A DNA stretch of 64,000 bases from Azoarcus sp031546845 (lineage in GTDB: Bacteria; Pseudomonadota; Gammaproteobacteria; Burkholderiales; Rhodocyclaceae): assembly GCA_031546845.1 (NCBI GenBank), contig JAVBJT010000026.1:1-64000 (forward strand). The letters are read 5' to 3'. The translations under genes and the position numbers were made by a program. The notes beneath the pieces were generated by a model. That model saw nothing but the letters and a program-made list of their open reading frames with translations. It ran no database searches and was not told where the DNA came from. Shown piece by piece: positions 7,440 to 16,480 of this stretch. Positions within the stretch are counted from its first letter, which is position 1. Every line of letters starts with the position of its first letter.

Positions 7440-10247
7440 TCACAGCGATTTGAGCAACGACGACGCCTCGGCATACAACGGCGTGCCTTCCTTGAGTTTG
7501 GGCATGAGGACGTTCAGTTCCTTGCGCGCGTCGTCCTTGCGCCCGAGCTTGGCGTAGGTTTTCGCCAGGTTAAGGCGCAGTTGCGGCACCTCCGGCGCAA
7601 GCGATACCGCCCGCACGAGGTGCGCCACGCCCTTGTCCGTCTGACCCTGCTCGACCTCGATCATGCCGAGGGTATCGAGCACGACAGCGTTGTCCGGCTG
7701 AATCGCCAGCGCCTGCTCGGCGTAGCCTTGCGCCTGTGGATCTTTCAACTGGCTACTGACCCAAGCGAGGTTGTTCAGGATCAACGCATTATCGGGCGCG
7801 AACTCGAGGATGCTCTTGAACATGCGCGCGGCATCGGCGTAACGTTTTTCGGCCATTGCCACTTCGGCCAGATAAGTCCGTCCGAGCGCGTCCTTCGGCT
7901 GCGTGCGCAGCCAATCCTGCGCCAGCTTGTCAGCCTCGTCCTTTTTCCCGGAACGCACTAGCGCCGAATGCAGCTTACTGAAAACGTCCGGCGCCTTGGC
8001 CCGCTCGAAGGCCTTGCGGTAAGCGGCGACGGCATCGCTCCACTTCGCCCCGACGGACTGAATGTCGCCCTCCAACATGTAACCAAGAGACTGCTCGGGG
8101 TGCTGCTGCTGAACGTTCCGCGCCAGCCTCAACGCTTCGGTGGCATCGTTGCGGGCCATTTTCACGGCGATCAGCCGCTGCTGAGCCTCCGGCGAATCGG
8201 CTTGCAGCGACAAAGCCTTGCGCAAGCTCTGCTCGGCGCCGTTCAGATCGTTGAGCTGGCGCTGCGCGTCGGACAGATCGATGAGCGCCGCCACCGATTG
8301 CGGCTGCATCGCCACCACTTTGTTGAACGACGAAATGGCTTGCTGATGATCGCCCGTGGCCAACTGCGTGCGCGCCAGCACACCGACCGCGCGCGCATCC
8401 CCCGGACTCGTCGTCACCGCGGCCTGTGCCACGCCAACGGCCTTGCCCGCTTCACCGTAGCGCAGGAAATGCTGAATCAGCGCGAGCCGCGGCGGCAAAG
8501 CCGTCGGCATGGCCGCCACGGCGCGCTCCAGCGTCGCCTGCACCTGGTCGGGCGGCGTGCCCGTGCGGCTCTGCACATCGGCCAGAGCAAGCAGCGCATC
8601 GGCATTGTTCGGGTTGCGCTTGAGGATCGCCTCGAAGCGGCCCTTGGCATCCGCCGGGCGTTTGTCCTGCAAATCGAGGCGGGCCAGGTTCAGGGCCGCG
8701 GGCAAGAAATCGGGTTGCAGCGACGCGGCTTTTTCAAAAGCGGCCCGCGCCCCGGCCTTATCCCCCTTGGCCGACAAAATGCCACCCTTGAGGCTGTAAG
8801 TTTGCGCGCTATTCGGCTGTTTGCGCTCCAACTGCTGCTGGGCCTCGAGCGCCTTGTCGAACTCGCCCCGGCGCAGGTAAGTAAGCGTCAGCGCGAGATC
8901 GGCCTGCACCGCCTTGTCGTCCAGACCCGATGCGGTTTCGAGATCGGAGAACGCGCCCGACGTATCGCCGCCGGCCAGCTTCGCCACCCCCAGGCGCATC
9001 CGCGCCTGCGCATCGGCCGGCGACATCGACACCACCTTGGCCAGATAGCTTTCGGCCTTGTCGAAATCCCCGTTTTCCATATAGACCTGCCCGGCCAGAC
9101 CAAGCAGCGCGGGATCGTTCGGCGCCCCCTGGAGCAAGGGCTGAATGGCTTCCAGCGCACGCGCCGGCTCACCGCCCCCCATATAGGACATGACCAGCAG
9201 CCGACGCGCCAACCCCTGGTTCGGCGCGCGTTCGAGCACCTTTTCCAGATACGAGCGGGCGAGAATGAACTCGTTCTGCTTCACCAGAATGGAGCCCATC
9301 AGCAATTGCGCCGGCATGTAAGCGGGCGTGGCCTTCAAGACCTGCTCGAGGTTGGCGCGCGCTTCGGGCAAACGCTCGTTACGGAAATCGACGAAAGCCT
9401 GCAGATATTTGGTTGAAGGCAGGGCCGGCGCAAGCTTGGTCAGGGTTTTCAGCTTTTCCGTGGCCGGATCGAGCTTGTTCTGGCTGAGCAGCACGGAGAT
9501 CAGGCGGAATTGATAACCGGGAACCGCGGGCTGCGCCTTCACCGCGGCCTCGAGCGCGGCCACCGCTTGATCGGGCTTGTTCTGGACCAGCAGCACGTTC
9601 GCCAGCAAGCTCTGCGCCTCCGCCACTTCGGGCTCCGCGGCCACCACCGCTTCGGCTTCAGCCTGTGCGCCAGCGAAATCGCCACTGAACAGCTTCACTT
9701 GCCCCAGACCGACGCGTGCCAGATGGTTATTGGCATTCGCCTTCAGCGCCGCCTCATAGGCCGCCTTGGCGCCGGCTAGATTCGACTTCGCCAGGTTGGC
9801 CTCGCCGACGGCGGCCAGCAAGTTCGCCTGCCCGGCAGGGTCCGCCAACTTTTTGTCGGCGAACTCTTTCAGCACACGGTCGAATTCACCCGCCATCACC
9901 AATGCCCGCGCCAGCAGCGGTGTTATTTCTTCCATCGAGTAGCCCAGATCGGCGGCGCGCTGCAACTCTTTCACCGCACTCGGCGCATCGCCTTGCGCAA
10001 GGTGGATCTTGCCCAGCAGAAAGCGCGCTTCGGCCAGATCGGTTTTTTCCAGCAATGCGTTCTTGAGCTGGATGCTGGCGGCATTGAGATCATTCTTGGC
10101 CAGATAGCTCTTGGCGGAAGCAACCATGTCATCCGGGTTCTTGCCGCACGCGGCGAGCAAGGCGGCGGACAGACAGGCCACGGCGGCGCCACGGGCGGCA
10201 CGGCCCCACGGGGCCGAAAATCGGCGATGACGGAACGATGCGGGCAC
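7440..10247 (-). CDS. prsT: PrsT: TPR-repeat lipoprotein of the exosortase A/PEP-CTERM system
   Basis: Large (935 aa) lipoprotein built almost wholly of tetratricopeptide repeats. A short basic leader is followed by lipobox LLAAC (C34) and a start typical of the PrsT family (GKNPDDM), then about 20 TPR units to the C-terminus. The family is known from genomes with exosortase A and is thought to act in exopolysaccharide or PEP-CTERM protein export. Start choice: a TTG at 10253 overlaps the prsR stop (TTGA), but GTG at 10247 lies 8 bp after AAGGAG, a far better spacing, so I use 10247. It is the last of the coupled prsK-prsR-prsT trio. Confidence 0.92.
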   Translation of the reverse strand: MPASFRHRRFSAPWGRAARGAAVACLSAALLAACGKNPDDMVASAKSYLAKNDLNAASIQLKNALLEKTDLAEARFLLGKIHLAQGDAPSAVKELQRAADLGYSMEEITPLLARALVMAGEFDRVLKEFADKKLADPAGQANLLAAVGEANLAKSNLAGAKAAYEAALKANANNHLARVGLGQVKLFSGDFAGAQAEAEAVVAAEPEVAEAQSLLANVLLVQNKPDQAVAALEAAVKAQPAVPGYQFRLISVLLSQNKLDPATEKLKTLTKLAPALPSTKYLQAFVDFRNERLPEARANLEQVLKATPAYMPAQLLMGSILVKQNEFILARSYLEKVLERAPNQGLARRLLVMSYMGGGEPARALEAIQPLLQGAPNDPALLGLAGQVYMENGDFDKAESYLAKVVSMSPADAQARMRLGVAKLAGGDTSGAFSDLETASGLDDKAVQADLALTLTYLRRGEFDKALEAQQQLERKQPNSAQTYSLKGGILSAKGDKAGARAAFEKAASLQPDFLPAALNLARLDLQDKRPADAKGRFEAILKRNPNNADALLALADVQSRTGTPPDQVQATLERAVAAMPTALPPRLALIQHFLRYGEAGKAVGVAQAAVTTSPGDARAVGVLARTQLATGDHQQAISSFNKVVAMQPQSVAALIDLSDAQRQLNDLNGAEQSLRKALSLQADSPEAQQRLIAVKMARNDATEALRLARNVQQQHPEQSLGYMLEGDIQSVGAKWSDAVAAYRKAFERAKAPDVFSKLHSALVRSGKKDEADKLAQDWLRTQPKDALGRTYLAEVAMAEKRYADAARMFKSILEFAPDNALILNNLAWVSSQLKDPQAQGYAEQALAIQPDNAVVLDTLGMIEVEQGQTDKGVAHLVRAVSLAPEVPQLRLNLAKTYAKLGRKDDARKELNVLMPKLKEGTPLYAEASSLLKSL

Positions 10248-10249
10248 GT

Positions 10250-11608
10250 TCAATACTCCTTCTTCAATCCAAAACGATTCATCAAGTCGTACAAGGACGG
10301 TCGGCTGATACCCAGCACTTCGGCCGCCTTGGCAATATTTCCATTGGTCCGCGACAATACGCGGACGACCACGCTGCGCTCGGCCTCATCGCGCACCTGG
10401 CGCAGATTGAGACGGTCGAGATTCTCCTCGGCCGCATCGAGGCCGAGATCCTCCGCGCGGATGCGATTTCCCTCGGCCATGATGACCGCGCGCTTGAGGC
10501 AGTTTTCCAGCTCCCGCACGTTACCCGGCCACACGTGCGCTTCGATCGCGGTCAGCGCGTCTTCGGCAAGGTGCAGCACACTGCGGCCGTTGTCCTTGGA
10601 AAACCTCTGCACGAACGCATGGGCAAGCAGCGTCGCATCGCCGTCGCGCTCGCGCAGCGCGGGAATATCGACGACGATTTCCGCTAGGCGGTAGTACAAA
10701 TCCTCGCGGAACGCGTTGGCCTGAATCTGCGCCTTGAGATCCCGGTGAGTTGCGCAGACCACGCGCACATTCACGGGAATTTCCTCCCGCCCGCCGACGC
10801 GCTCGATCACGCGCTCCTGTAAAAAGCGCAGCAGCTTGGCCTGGAGCGGCATCGGCAAATCGCCGATTTCATCAAGAAACAAGGTGCCTTTGTGCGCCGT
10901 TTCTATTTTTCCCGGCGTCTGCTTGCCCGCACCGGTAAATGCGCCTTTTTCGTAGCCGAACAGCTCGCTTTCGAGCAGATTTTCGGGAATCGCCGCGCAA
11001 TTGATGGCAACGAAACGTTCCTTGGCGCGGGGTGACAGCGCGTGCAGCGCGCGCGCAAGAATTTCCTTACCGGTACCGCTCTCGCCGAATAGCGCGACCG
11101 TCACCGAAGCCGACGCGACCTTCTCGATCGTCCGGCACACCTTCAGCATCGAGGGATCGCGCGTCAGCAAGCCGGCCAGCGCACTGCCCTGCTGCTCTTT
11201 CAGGCGCACATTCTCCCGTTGCAGATCATAGAGTCGAAAAGCGCGCTCGATGGTCAAACTGAGCAGATCGGGCTCGAAGGGTTTGGCAAAAAAATCGTAT
11301 GCCCCCATCCCCACCGCGCGCACCGCATTTTCCCGGTCATGCTGGCCGGTCAGCACGATCACGCGCGTATCCGGCGCAAGCGCGAGCATCTCGCCCAAAA
11401 GCTTGAAACCTTCGGTGGTATCGTCCGGCGTCGGCGGCAACCCCAAATCCATGGTGACGACCGCCGGTTCGTAGCGGCGCAGCTGCGCGATCGCCGTTTC
11501 CCTGTCGTCCGCGACGACGGTTTCGAAAGCGTCGAAAGCCCAGCGCATCTGCTTTTGCAGCGCCAGGTCGTCCTCGATGATAAGAAGCGTACGCCGCTCG
11601 TCAGCCAT
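10250..11608 (-). CDS. prsR: PrsR: sigma-54-dependent response regulator
   Basis: 452-aa transcription activator partnered with PrsK. The receiver domain (about 1-125) has acidic pocket E12/D13/D14 and phospho-acceptor D54. The central AAA+ domain has Walker A GESGTGKE (175-182) and the sigma-54 contact loop GAFTGA (222-227). A Fis-type helix-turn-helix ends the protein (NIAKAAEVLGISRPSLYDL). Known PrsR-type regulators activate exopolysaccharide and PEP-CTERM genes from sigma-54 promoters. Its ATG overlaps the end of prsK by 8 bp. No clear -24/-12 promoter was found in the window. Confidence 0.95.
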   Translation of the reverse strand: MADERRTLLIIEDDLALQKQMRWAFDAFETVVADDRETAIAQLRRYEPAVVTMDLGLPPTPDDTTEGFKLLGEMLALAPDTRVIVLTGQHDRENAVRAVGMGAYDFFAKPFEPDLLSLTIERAFRLYDLQRENVRLKEQQGSALAGLLTRDPSMLKVCRTIEKVASASVTVALFGESGTGKEILARALHALSPRAKERFVAINCAAIPENLLESELFGYEKGAFTGAGKQTPGKIETAHKGTLFLDEIGDLPMPLQAKLLRFLQERVIERVGGREEIPVNVRVVCATHRDLKAQIQANAFREDLYYRLAEIVVDIPALRERDGDATLLAHAFVQRFSKDNGRSVLHLAEDALTAIEAHVWPGNVRELENCLKRAVIMAEGNRIRAEDLGLDAAEENLDRLNLRQVRDEAERSVVVRVLSRTNGNIAKAAEVLGISRPSLYDLMNRFGLKKEY

Positions 11609-13691
11609 GATGCTGCTGCGCTCCCTGTTGTTCCACGTCAGAGTCGATCCGGGTCACGACAGGCAATTCGATCATCACCCGCGTCCCCTTCCCTTCTTCG
11701 CTTTCGAACCGGATCGAACCGCCCAGTTCATTCACATACTGCCGCGTTTCATACACGCCGATCCCCATTCCGCTCTCTTTGGTCGTCTGGAACGGTTTGG
11801 ACAAGCGTTCGCGCAAAAAAGCCGCCGACATGCCACAACCCGTATCCGTGACAGCGATGCGAATCCGATCCGCATCGCCGCTACACAGGGAAATGGAAAC
11901 ATTACCATCCTCCGGCGTCGCGTCGATAGCGTTTTGCACCAAATGCCCCATCACTCTTTCGAGCCGTTCGGGATGCGCCAGCACCGCGGCCGAACCGACG
12001 ATCTCGTCATGCACGGTCACCGCCGGCAACAACGCCCGCTTGGTCTGGCGGACACGCTCGACCAGGCTTGGCACATCGACCACGCGCGGCGGATCGATCG
12101 AGCGCTTTTCCTGTAGCTGCACCATCAGACCGCGCATCCGCGATTCGACATGGGCAACCGTTTCCAGCATATCGTCCTGAAAGGCGGGATTATGCCGGTG
12201 TCGCTCCGCATTTTTGAGCATGAGCGACAATTGAGCGACGAGATTCTTCAAATCGTGCACGACGAAAGCCGACATCCGGTTGAACGACTCGAATTTGCGC
12301 GCCTCCAACAACGCCTCGGCCGCCAGCATCCGCTCCAGGTAACTTGCCGCCTGACGCTGTGCCGTCTTCAGCAGATCGAGCACTTCCCAATCGATTTCGA
12401 AACGCGCGCGCGGTGCGCTGAGCACCACGAACCCCACCAACTCCCCCGGGCTTTTCAATGGCAGCACCAGCCAGGCATCGGGCAGCACGGACAACCATTC
12501 CGGCAACACCAAGCCTTCATAGGTAACCGGACTGCGCCGGTATTGCTCCAGATCGATCACCCATTCCTTCTCGGCCAAAAAGCGGCACAACCCCCCCTCC
12601 CCCGGCTCCTTCGCATCGGATACGGGGTGATTGAGGCGCGCGCGCAACGCATAGCTCCCATCCGAACCATGCAGCCACAAGCCTCCGCCGGGGCTTTCGA
12701 CCAGATCGGAAAGCGCCTTGATGACCGATTGCCCAAGATCCAGCTTTTGCCCCGCCGACGACAACGCCCGCGTAAATCTCAGCCACTCGCTACGGTAATC
12801 ATAGCGATAGGAAAACAAGTGCTTGCTGATGAAAATCCGCAAGCGCGCGCGCTGCGCACCGGAAAAAACAAAAACACCAAGCAGCAGCAAACCCGCGAAC
12901 AACAGCGTCAGTTGCAGCGCGCGCCCCCAATCGCCACCGAAATAGCGAACGTAATAGCCCGCCGCCGCGATCACCAACAAATACAAGCCGGCGACAGCCA
13001 AGGCCGTGGAGTGAAAGACCATCTCGCGCGACATCGACATACGCAGGGTCCACGCCGGATTGCGCGCACCGGATAACGCGATCAAGGGCATCAACAGCGC
13101 GTGGACAACGCCCCGCACGGCCCATACATCCGAGTCGAGGCGCCCAAACAACAGGCCATCGGCAAAGAAATAAAGCTCGAAGACGAATCCCGCCCCCAAG
13201 GCGAGGCAAAGCGGCTTGAGCCCCCAGCGCGACTCCGCGGGCAAACCGCGATAAAGCTGCTCAACCAGCACCAGGCCAAATACGGCATAGGCCAACGATG
13301 CCGCGAAGACCCACTGGGCCACGATTTCGGGCGGCAGCAGACTGCTCGCGCCCAGCACGCGCGGCACGATCTGGCCGACAACGATCAAGACCGCAACCGC
13401 CAACGGCCAACGCGCGCGGCGACCGCCAAGCGGCGCGAGAAGAATCAGAACAAACGCATACCATGCGGCGCCGCGAAGAATATCCAGCGCCTGCTCGGCA
13501 TAGAACAAACCCGCTTCTTGCGGCGAACGGGCAAACAAACCACCCGCCACAGCCCAGACGCAGCTCGCAACAACAGCGGAAAGCAGCCAACCGCCGGGCT
13601 TGCCGCCATGCCAGGCGAAAAAAAGATAGGCACCGAAGCACGCGTAGACGAGTGCCGCCAGCCCGTAACCCCAGATCGCGACTTCCAACAC
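11601..13691 (-). CDS. prsK: PrsK: membrane sensor histidine kinase of the exosortase A system
   Basis: 696-aa sensor kinase. The N-terminal 280 residues hold about eight hydrophobic helices. A GAF-like cytoplasmic segment follows (about 310-455), then a HisKA-like region with phospho-acceptor H479 in VVHDLKN, and an HATPase domain with N-box NAIDATP and G-box DTGCGMS. The architecture matches the PrsK family. The start is GTG at 13691 (CAC on the plus strand), with AGGGGAA about 10 bp upstream; TTG 13688 is also possible. It overlaps prsR at its 3' end, so kinase and regulator are translationally coupled. The ligand is unknown. Confidence 0.94.
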   Translation of the reverse strand: MLEVAIWGYGLAALVYACFGAYLFFAWHGGKPGGWLLSAVVASCVWAVAGGLFARSPQEAGLFYAEQALDILRGAAWYAFVLILLAPLGGRRARWPLAVAVLIVVGQIVPRVLGASSLLPPEIVAQWVFAASLAYAVFGLVLVEQLYRGLPAESRWGLKPLCLALGAGFVFELYFFADGLLFGRLDSDVWAVRGVVHALLMPLIALSGARNPAWTLRMSMSREMVFHSTALAVAGLYLLVIAAAGYYVRYFGGDWGRALQLTLLFAGLLLLGVFVFSGAQRARLRIFISKHLFSYRYDYRSEWLRFTRALSSAGQKLDLGQSVIKALSDLVESPGGGLWLHGSDGSYALRARLNHPVSDAKEPGEGGLCRFLAEKEWVIDLEQYRRSPVTYEGLVLPEWLSVLPDAWLVLPLKSPGELVGFVVLSAPRARFEIDWEVLDLLKTAQRQAASYLERMLAAEALLEARKFESFNRMSAFVVHDLKNLVAQLSLMLKNAERHRHNPAFQDDMLETVAHVESRMRGLMVQLQEKRSIDPPRVVDVPSLVERVRQTKRALLPAVTVHDEIVGSAAVLAHPERLERVMGHLVQNAIDATPEDGNVSISLCSGDADRIRIAVTDTGCGMSAAFLRERLSKPFQTTKESGMGIGVYETRQYVNELGGSIRFESEEGKGTRVMIELPVVTRIDSDVEQQGAQQHHG

Positions 13692-13756
13692 GCCGACTCA
13701 ATTCCCCTAATTCAGACAAGAACCGAAAACGCGTCGGCGGCCGCGACCCTCAAGTG

Positions 13757-15139
13757 TCAATGCGCGCCCTCACCGGTCAGCACAACCCTCACCGTTTCGA
13801 ACAGGATGAGCGTATCGAGCACCAAAGTGTGGTTTTTGACGTAGTAGAGGTCATATTGCAGTTTCTGAATCGCATCATCGACCGACGCCCCGTACTGGTA
13901 ACGCACTTGTGCCCATCCGGTCAAGCCTGGCTTAACACAATGCCGCACACCGTAGAACGGGACTTCCCTACCCAATTGGTCGACAAAGTAAGGCCGTTCG
14001 GGGCGCGGACCGACCAGGCTCATGGTGCCAACCAGCACATTGAACAGTTGCGGCAGTTCGTCGATGCGCGTTTTACGGATGATCCGCCCGATACGCGTGA
14101 CCCTGTCGTCGTTCGACGATGCCCAGCGCGGCTTGCCGTCCTTTTCCGCATCCGTGCGCATACTGCGGAATTTGGTGACACGGAAAATCCGCCCGCCCAG
14201 CCCGACGCGCTCTTGCCGATACAGCACGGGGCCGCCGTCCTCGATCAGGATCAACAAAGCCGCCACCAGCATGATGGGTAACGCAACGGTCAGCAGCGCC
14301 AGCGCCGCAACGAGATCGAAACAACGCTTCACCACCGTCCGTCCGATCCCTTGCCGAAAACCGTCGCCGTAAATCAACCAGCTTGCGCGCAACGAATCGA
14401 CACGGACTTGCCCCTGGACCCGCTCGAAAAACGAGGACAGATCAAGGACACGGATACCGGAGAGCTTGCAATCGAGCAACTCACGCAGCGGCATCACCCC
14501 GCCGCGGCGCTCGCGCAAGGCGACGATGACCTCATCGACCCGATACTTGCGCACGACTTCGAGCAAGCCCATGCCGCTGATCACCCGGCTCTGATCGACC
14601 TCGACCGGCTCTTCGCCGCCCGGCGAGAAAAAGCCGACGACACCCGCCCCGCCCTGCTGCGGGGACAGCAAAGTCCGCTGCACGGCCAGCGCATCGTTAC
14701 CCGTTCCGATAACGAGCACGCGGGATGTAAACAACGCCGCCGCGCGCCGCCGGTTCACCAATCCACGCATAGCGAGCACGAATCCGAGCAACAACACGAT
14801 GGAAATCTGCATCGCCTCGGACGTGAATCCCGCCCAGGGCAGCAGTCCGAATATGCCGTAAGCGACTGGCACACTGACCAGAATCGAAAGCAGCACACGA
14901 ACAAAAGCATCCCGATGGGAGCTATGCACAATCGGTCTGTACAGACCCATCGCGGAATTCAGCATCACCATCGTCAAAGCGAACAACAACGCCGACGGCA
15001 CCACCAGCCGCCACTGGACCGCTTCCGACTGAAGCTGCAGGAACACGGCAAGCATGACCGCCATGAACAGCAGAAAAGCGTCGAACACGATCTGCTGCAG
15101 CGTGTGCGACGGAAAATAATGTCTGAATACGATCTTCAA
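13757..15139 (-). CDS. epsB: EpsB-like undecaprenyl-phosphate sugar transferase (exosortase A-associated)
   Basis: 460-aa polyprenyl-phosphate hexose-1-phosphate transferase that would prime exopolysaccharide synthesis on the inner membrane. It has four N-terminal transmembrane helices, a CoA-binding-like Rossmann segment (VLVIGTGNDA), one more helix, and a C-terminal bacterial sugar-transferase domain with KFRSMR, RKTRIDELPQ and LVGPRPERP. This layout matches TIGR03013, the exosortase A-associated form. The start codon is TTG at 15139 with GAGGG 8 bp upstream, and the N-terminus FRHYFP matches the family. It lies 65 bp upstream of prsK and probably heads that transcript. Confidence 0.92.
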   Translation of the reverse strand: MKIVFRHYFPSHTLQQIVFDAFLLFMAVMLAVFLQLQSEAVQWRLVVPSALLFALTMVMLNSAMGLYRPIVHSSHRDAFVRVLLSILVSVPVAYGIFGLLPWAGFTSEAMQISIVLLLGFVLAMRGLVNRRRAAALFTSRVLVIGTGNDALAVQRTLLSPQQGGAGVVGFFSPGGEEPVEVDQSRVISGMGLLEVVRKYRVDEVIVALRERRGGVMPLRELLDCKLSGIRVLDLSSFFERVQGQVRVDSLRASWLIYGDGFRQGIGRTVVKRCFDLVAALALLTVALPIMLVAALLILIEDGGPVLYRQERVGLGGRIFRVTKFRSMRTDAEKDGKPRWASSNDDRVTRIGRIIRKTRIDELPQLFNVLVGTMSLVGPRPERPYFVDQLGREVPFYGVRHCVKPGLTGWAQVRYQYGASVDDAIQKLQYDLYYVKNHTLVLDTLILFETVRVVLTGEGAH

Positions 15140-15539
15140 AGTCGTGACCCTCGTTGCACCGCAAAATCGCGCGCTCCTCTTTTGGAAGATCTGCTTGCGC
15201 TATCTGCGTCAATCCCTGATGGAGTCACCTTACGCGAACAACAAAAACGACAGCGTTAAACTGGTCACGGGCTTTGAATCATTGCCGCCGGTTCAATGAC
15301 AAAATCCTAATCTGTCACTTTCCCATTGATTTTTATAGCACGCAAAAATTCAAGGCAGTGCTTTTGACGCAGTCGTATTACCCAAAAGTGGTATCGGCCG
15401 GCCTTGATGAAACAATCGACGCGTTACAGCGTCAATGTCATCATGTCCTCTGCCCGCATTGCTGCAACGCAACCGCGAACCCATGCCAAGCGCTGCATCA
15501 GGCATCTCACCAACCACTACGCTCACTACAGGAAAAAAC
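15140..15539. other. Intergenic region between divergent epsB and maoC-like gene
   Basis: 400 bp without a supported gene, more A/T-rich than its surroundings around 15290-15360. It must carry the epsB and hydratase promoters. A short inverted repeat GACGC-N6-GCGTC is at 15418-15433. I looked for a -24/-12 sigma-54 site for PrsR and found none with correct spacing. Confidence 0.55.
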
Positions 15540-15992
15540 ATGACTACAGCAGCCCATCGCGACTTTTCCGAGTCGTACAATCTCCGCCTGGAAGACTTAT
15601 CCGAGGGCATGAGCGCCAGCTACGCGCGCACCATCGGCGAGGCCGATATCCTGATGTTTGCCGGGGTTTCCGGCGACAGCAATCCGGTTCACCTCGACGA
15701 GGAATTCGCCGCCAACACGATGTTCGGCGGGCGCATCGCGCACGGCATGCTAGCGGCGTCCTTCATTTCGACCGTCTTCGGCACCAAGCTTCCCGGCCCC
15801 GGCGCAATCTACATCAGCCAGAGCCTGAAGTTCAAGGCGCCGGTCAAGATCGGCGACACCGTCGTCGCACGCGTCACGCTGAAGTCGCTCAACACCGAGA
15901 AACGCCGCGCCGTCTTTCTGACCGAATGCCGCGTTGGCGAAACCGTCGTGCTGACCGGCGAAGCGGAACTGCTCATCCCCGCGCGCGACTGA
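15540..15992 (+). CDS. MaoC-family (R)-specific enoyl-CoA hydratase
   Basis: 150-aa single hot-dog-fold hydratase predicted to hydrate trans-2-enoyl-CoA to (R)-3-hydroxyacyl-CoA, feeding polyhydroxyalkanoate or fatty-acid metabolism. The catalytic Asp/His motif of the R-hydratase family is visible in GDSNPVHLDEEF, followed by FGGRIAHGM. The start is ATG 15540 with AGGAAA 6 bp upstream; in-frame upstream starts add non-homologous sequence. It stands alone between the eps block and convergent DUF2322. The exact acyl chain length is unknown, and PhaJ versus a general MaoC dehydratase cannot be told apart here. Confidence 0.88.
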   Translation: MTTAAHRDFSESYNLRLEDLSEGMSASYARTIGEADILMFAGVSGDSNPVHLDEEFAANTMFGGRIAHGMLAASFISTVFGTKLPGPGAIYISQSLKFKAPVKIGDTVVARVTLKSLNTEKRRAVFLTECRVGETVVLTGEAELLIPARD

Positions 15993-16011
15993 GCCGCGCC
16001 TTGCCTGCCTA

Positions 16012-16041
16012 GGTGGTGGCCTTGCATGGGAAGGCCCCACC
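16012..16041. terminator. Hairpin between convergent genes
   Basis: GGTGG-T-GGCCTT (16012-16023) and AAGGCC-CCACC (16031-16041) form an 11-bp stem with one bulged T and a 7-base loop. It sits midway between the maoC-like and DUF2322 stops. There is no T-run, so it may work with Rho or only as a 3' end stabiliser. Confidence 0.45.
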
Positions 16042-16067
16042 CGGGCGGCAACCCGGTGAATCCGCTT

Positions 16068-16385
16068 TTACAGCTCAAAAACCTGCTTGATACGCAAGGT
16101 CTGCCCGCGCTCGACCAGCCCGATCAAACGGTCGATATTCGGATGCTTTCCTGGATGGCGCTTCGCGTCCTCGGTATGCTCGGCATACAAATCCAAGCCT
16201 TTTTTTGCCGCTTCCGGCGTGATCGCGCCGTAAAGCTGCGCCAAATAGTTGTAGACCGCGAGCGAACCGGCCTGCCCGGGCTTGTTCTCGATTGTGGCGA
16301 CAACGGAATCGGCGTCATCGAGCAAATTGATTGCCGCCAGATGTGAAACGCCCGGCAACTGCTTGAGATTGTCGGCGAAAGCCAT
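16068..16385 (-). CDS. DUF2322 family protein
   Basis: 105-aa cytoplasmic protein of unknown function. The start MAFADNLKQLP and the C-terminal half HPNIDRL match what I recall of the DUF2322 family, found mainly in beta- and gammaproteobacteria. There is no signal peptide or membrane segment. ATG 16385 follows GGGATGGATG. It is on the same strand as purB, about 95 bp downstream of that gene. Confidence 0.8.
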   Translation of the reverse strand: MAFADNLKQLPGVSHLAAINLLDDADSVVATIENKPGQAGSLAVYNYLAQLYGAITPEAAKKGLDLYAEHTEDAKRHPGKHPNIDRLIGLVERGQTLRIKQVFEL

Positions 16386-16480
16386 GAATCATCCATCCCT
16401 GTGCGATCAAAAACCGGCCGCGCGCGCCACATCGCCGACGGCGAGAAAAAACGGCCGGGAAGCGAAAAATAAGCGGAAAA

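Noticed and set aside
7968..9416. 482-codon open frame antisense to prsT
   Set aside because: Composition reflects the repetitive alanine/leucine TPR coding strand read backward.
15470..15500. Possible sigma-54 -24/-12 element (TTGGCA...GC) upstream of epsB
   Set aside because: The GG to GC distance is wrong (9 rather than 10 bases) and the -12 element is poor.
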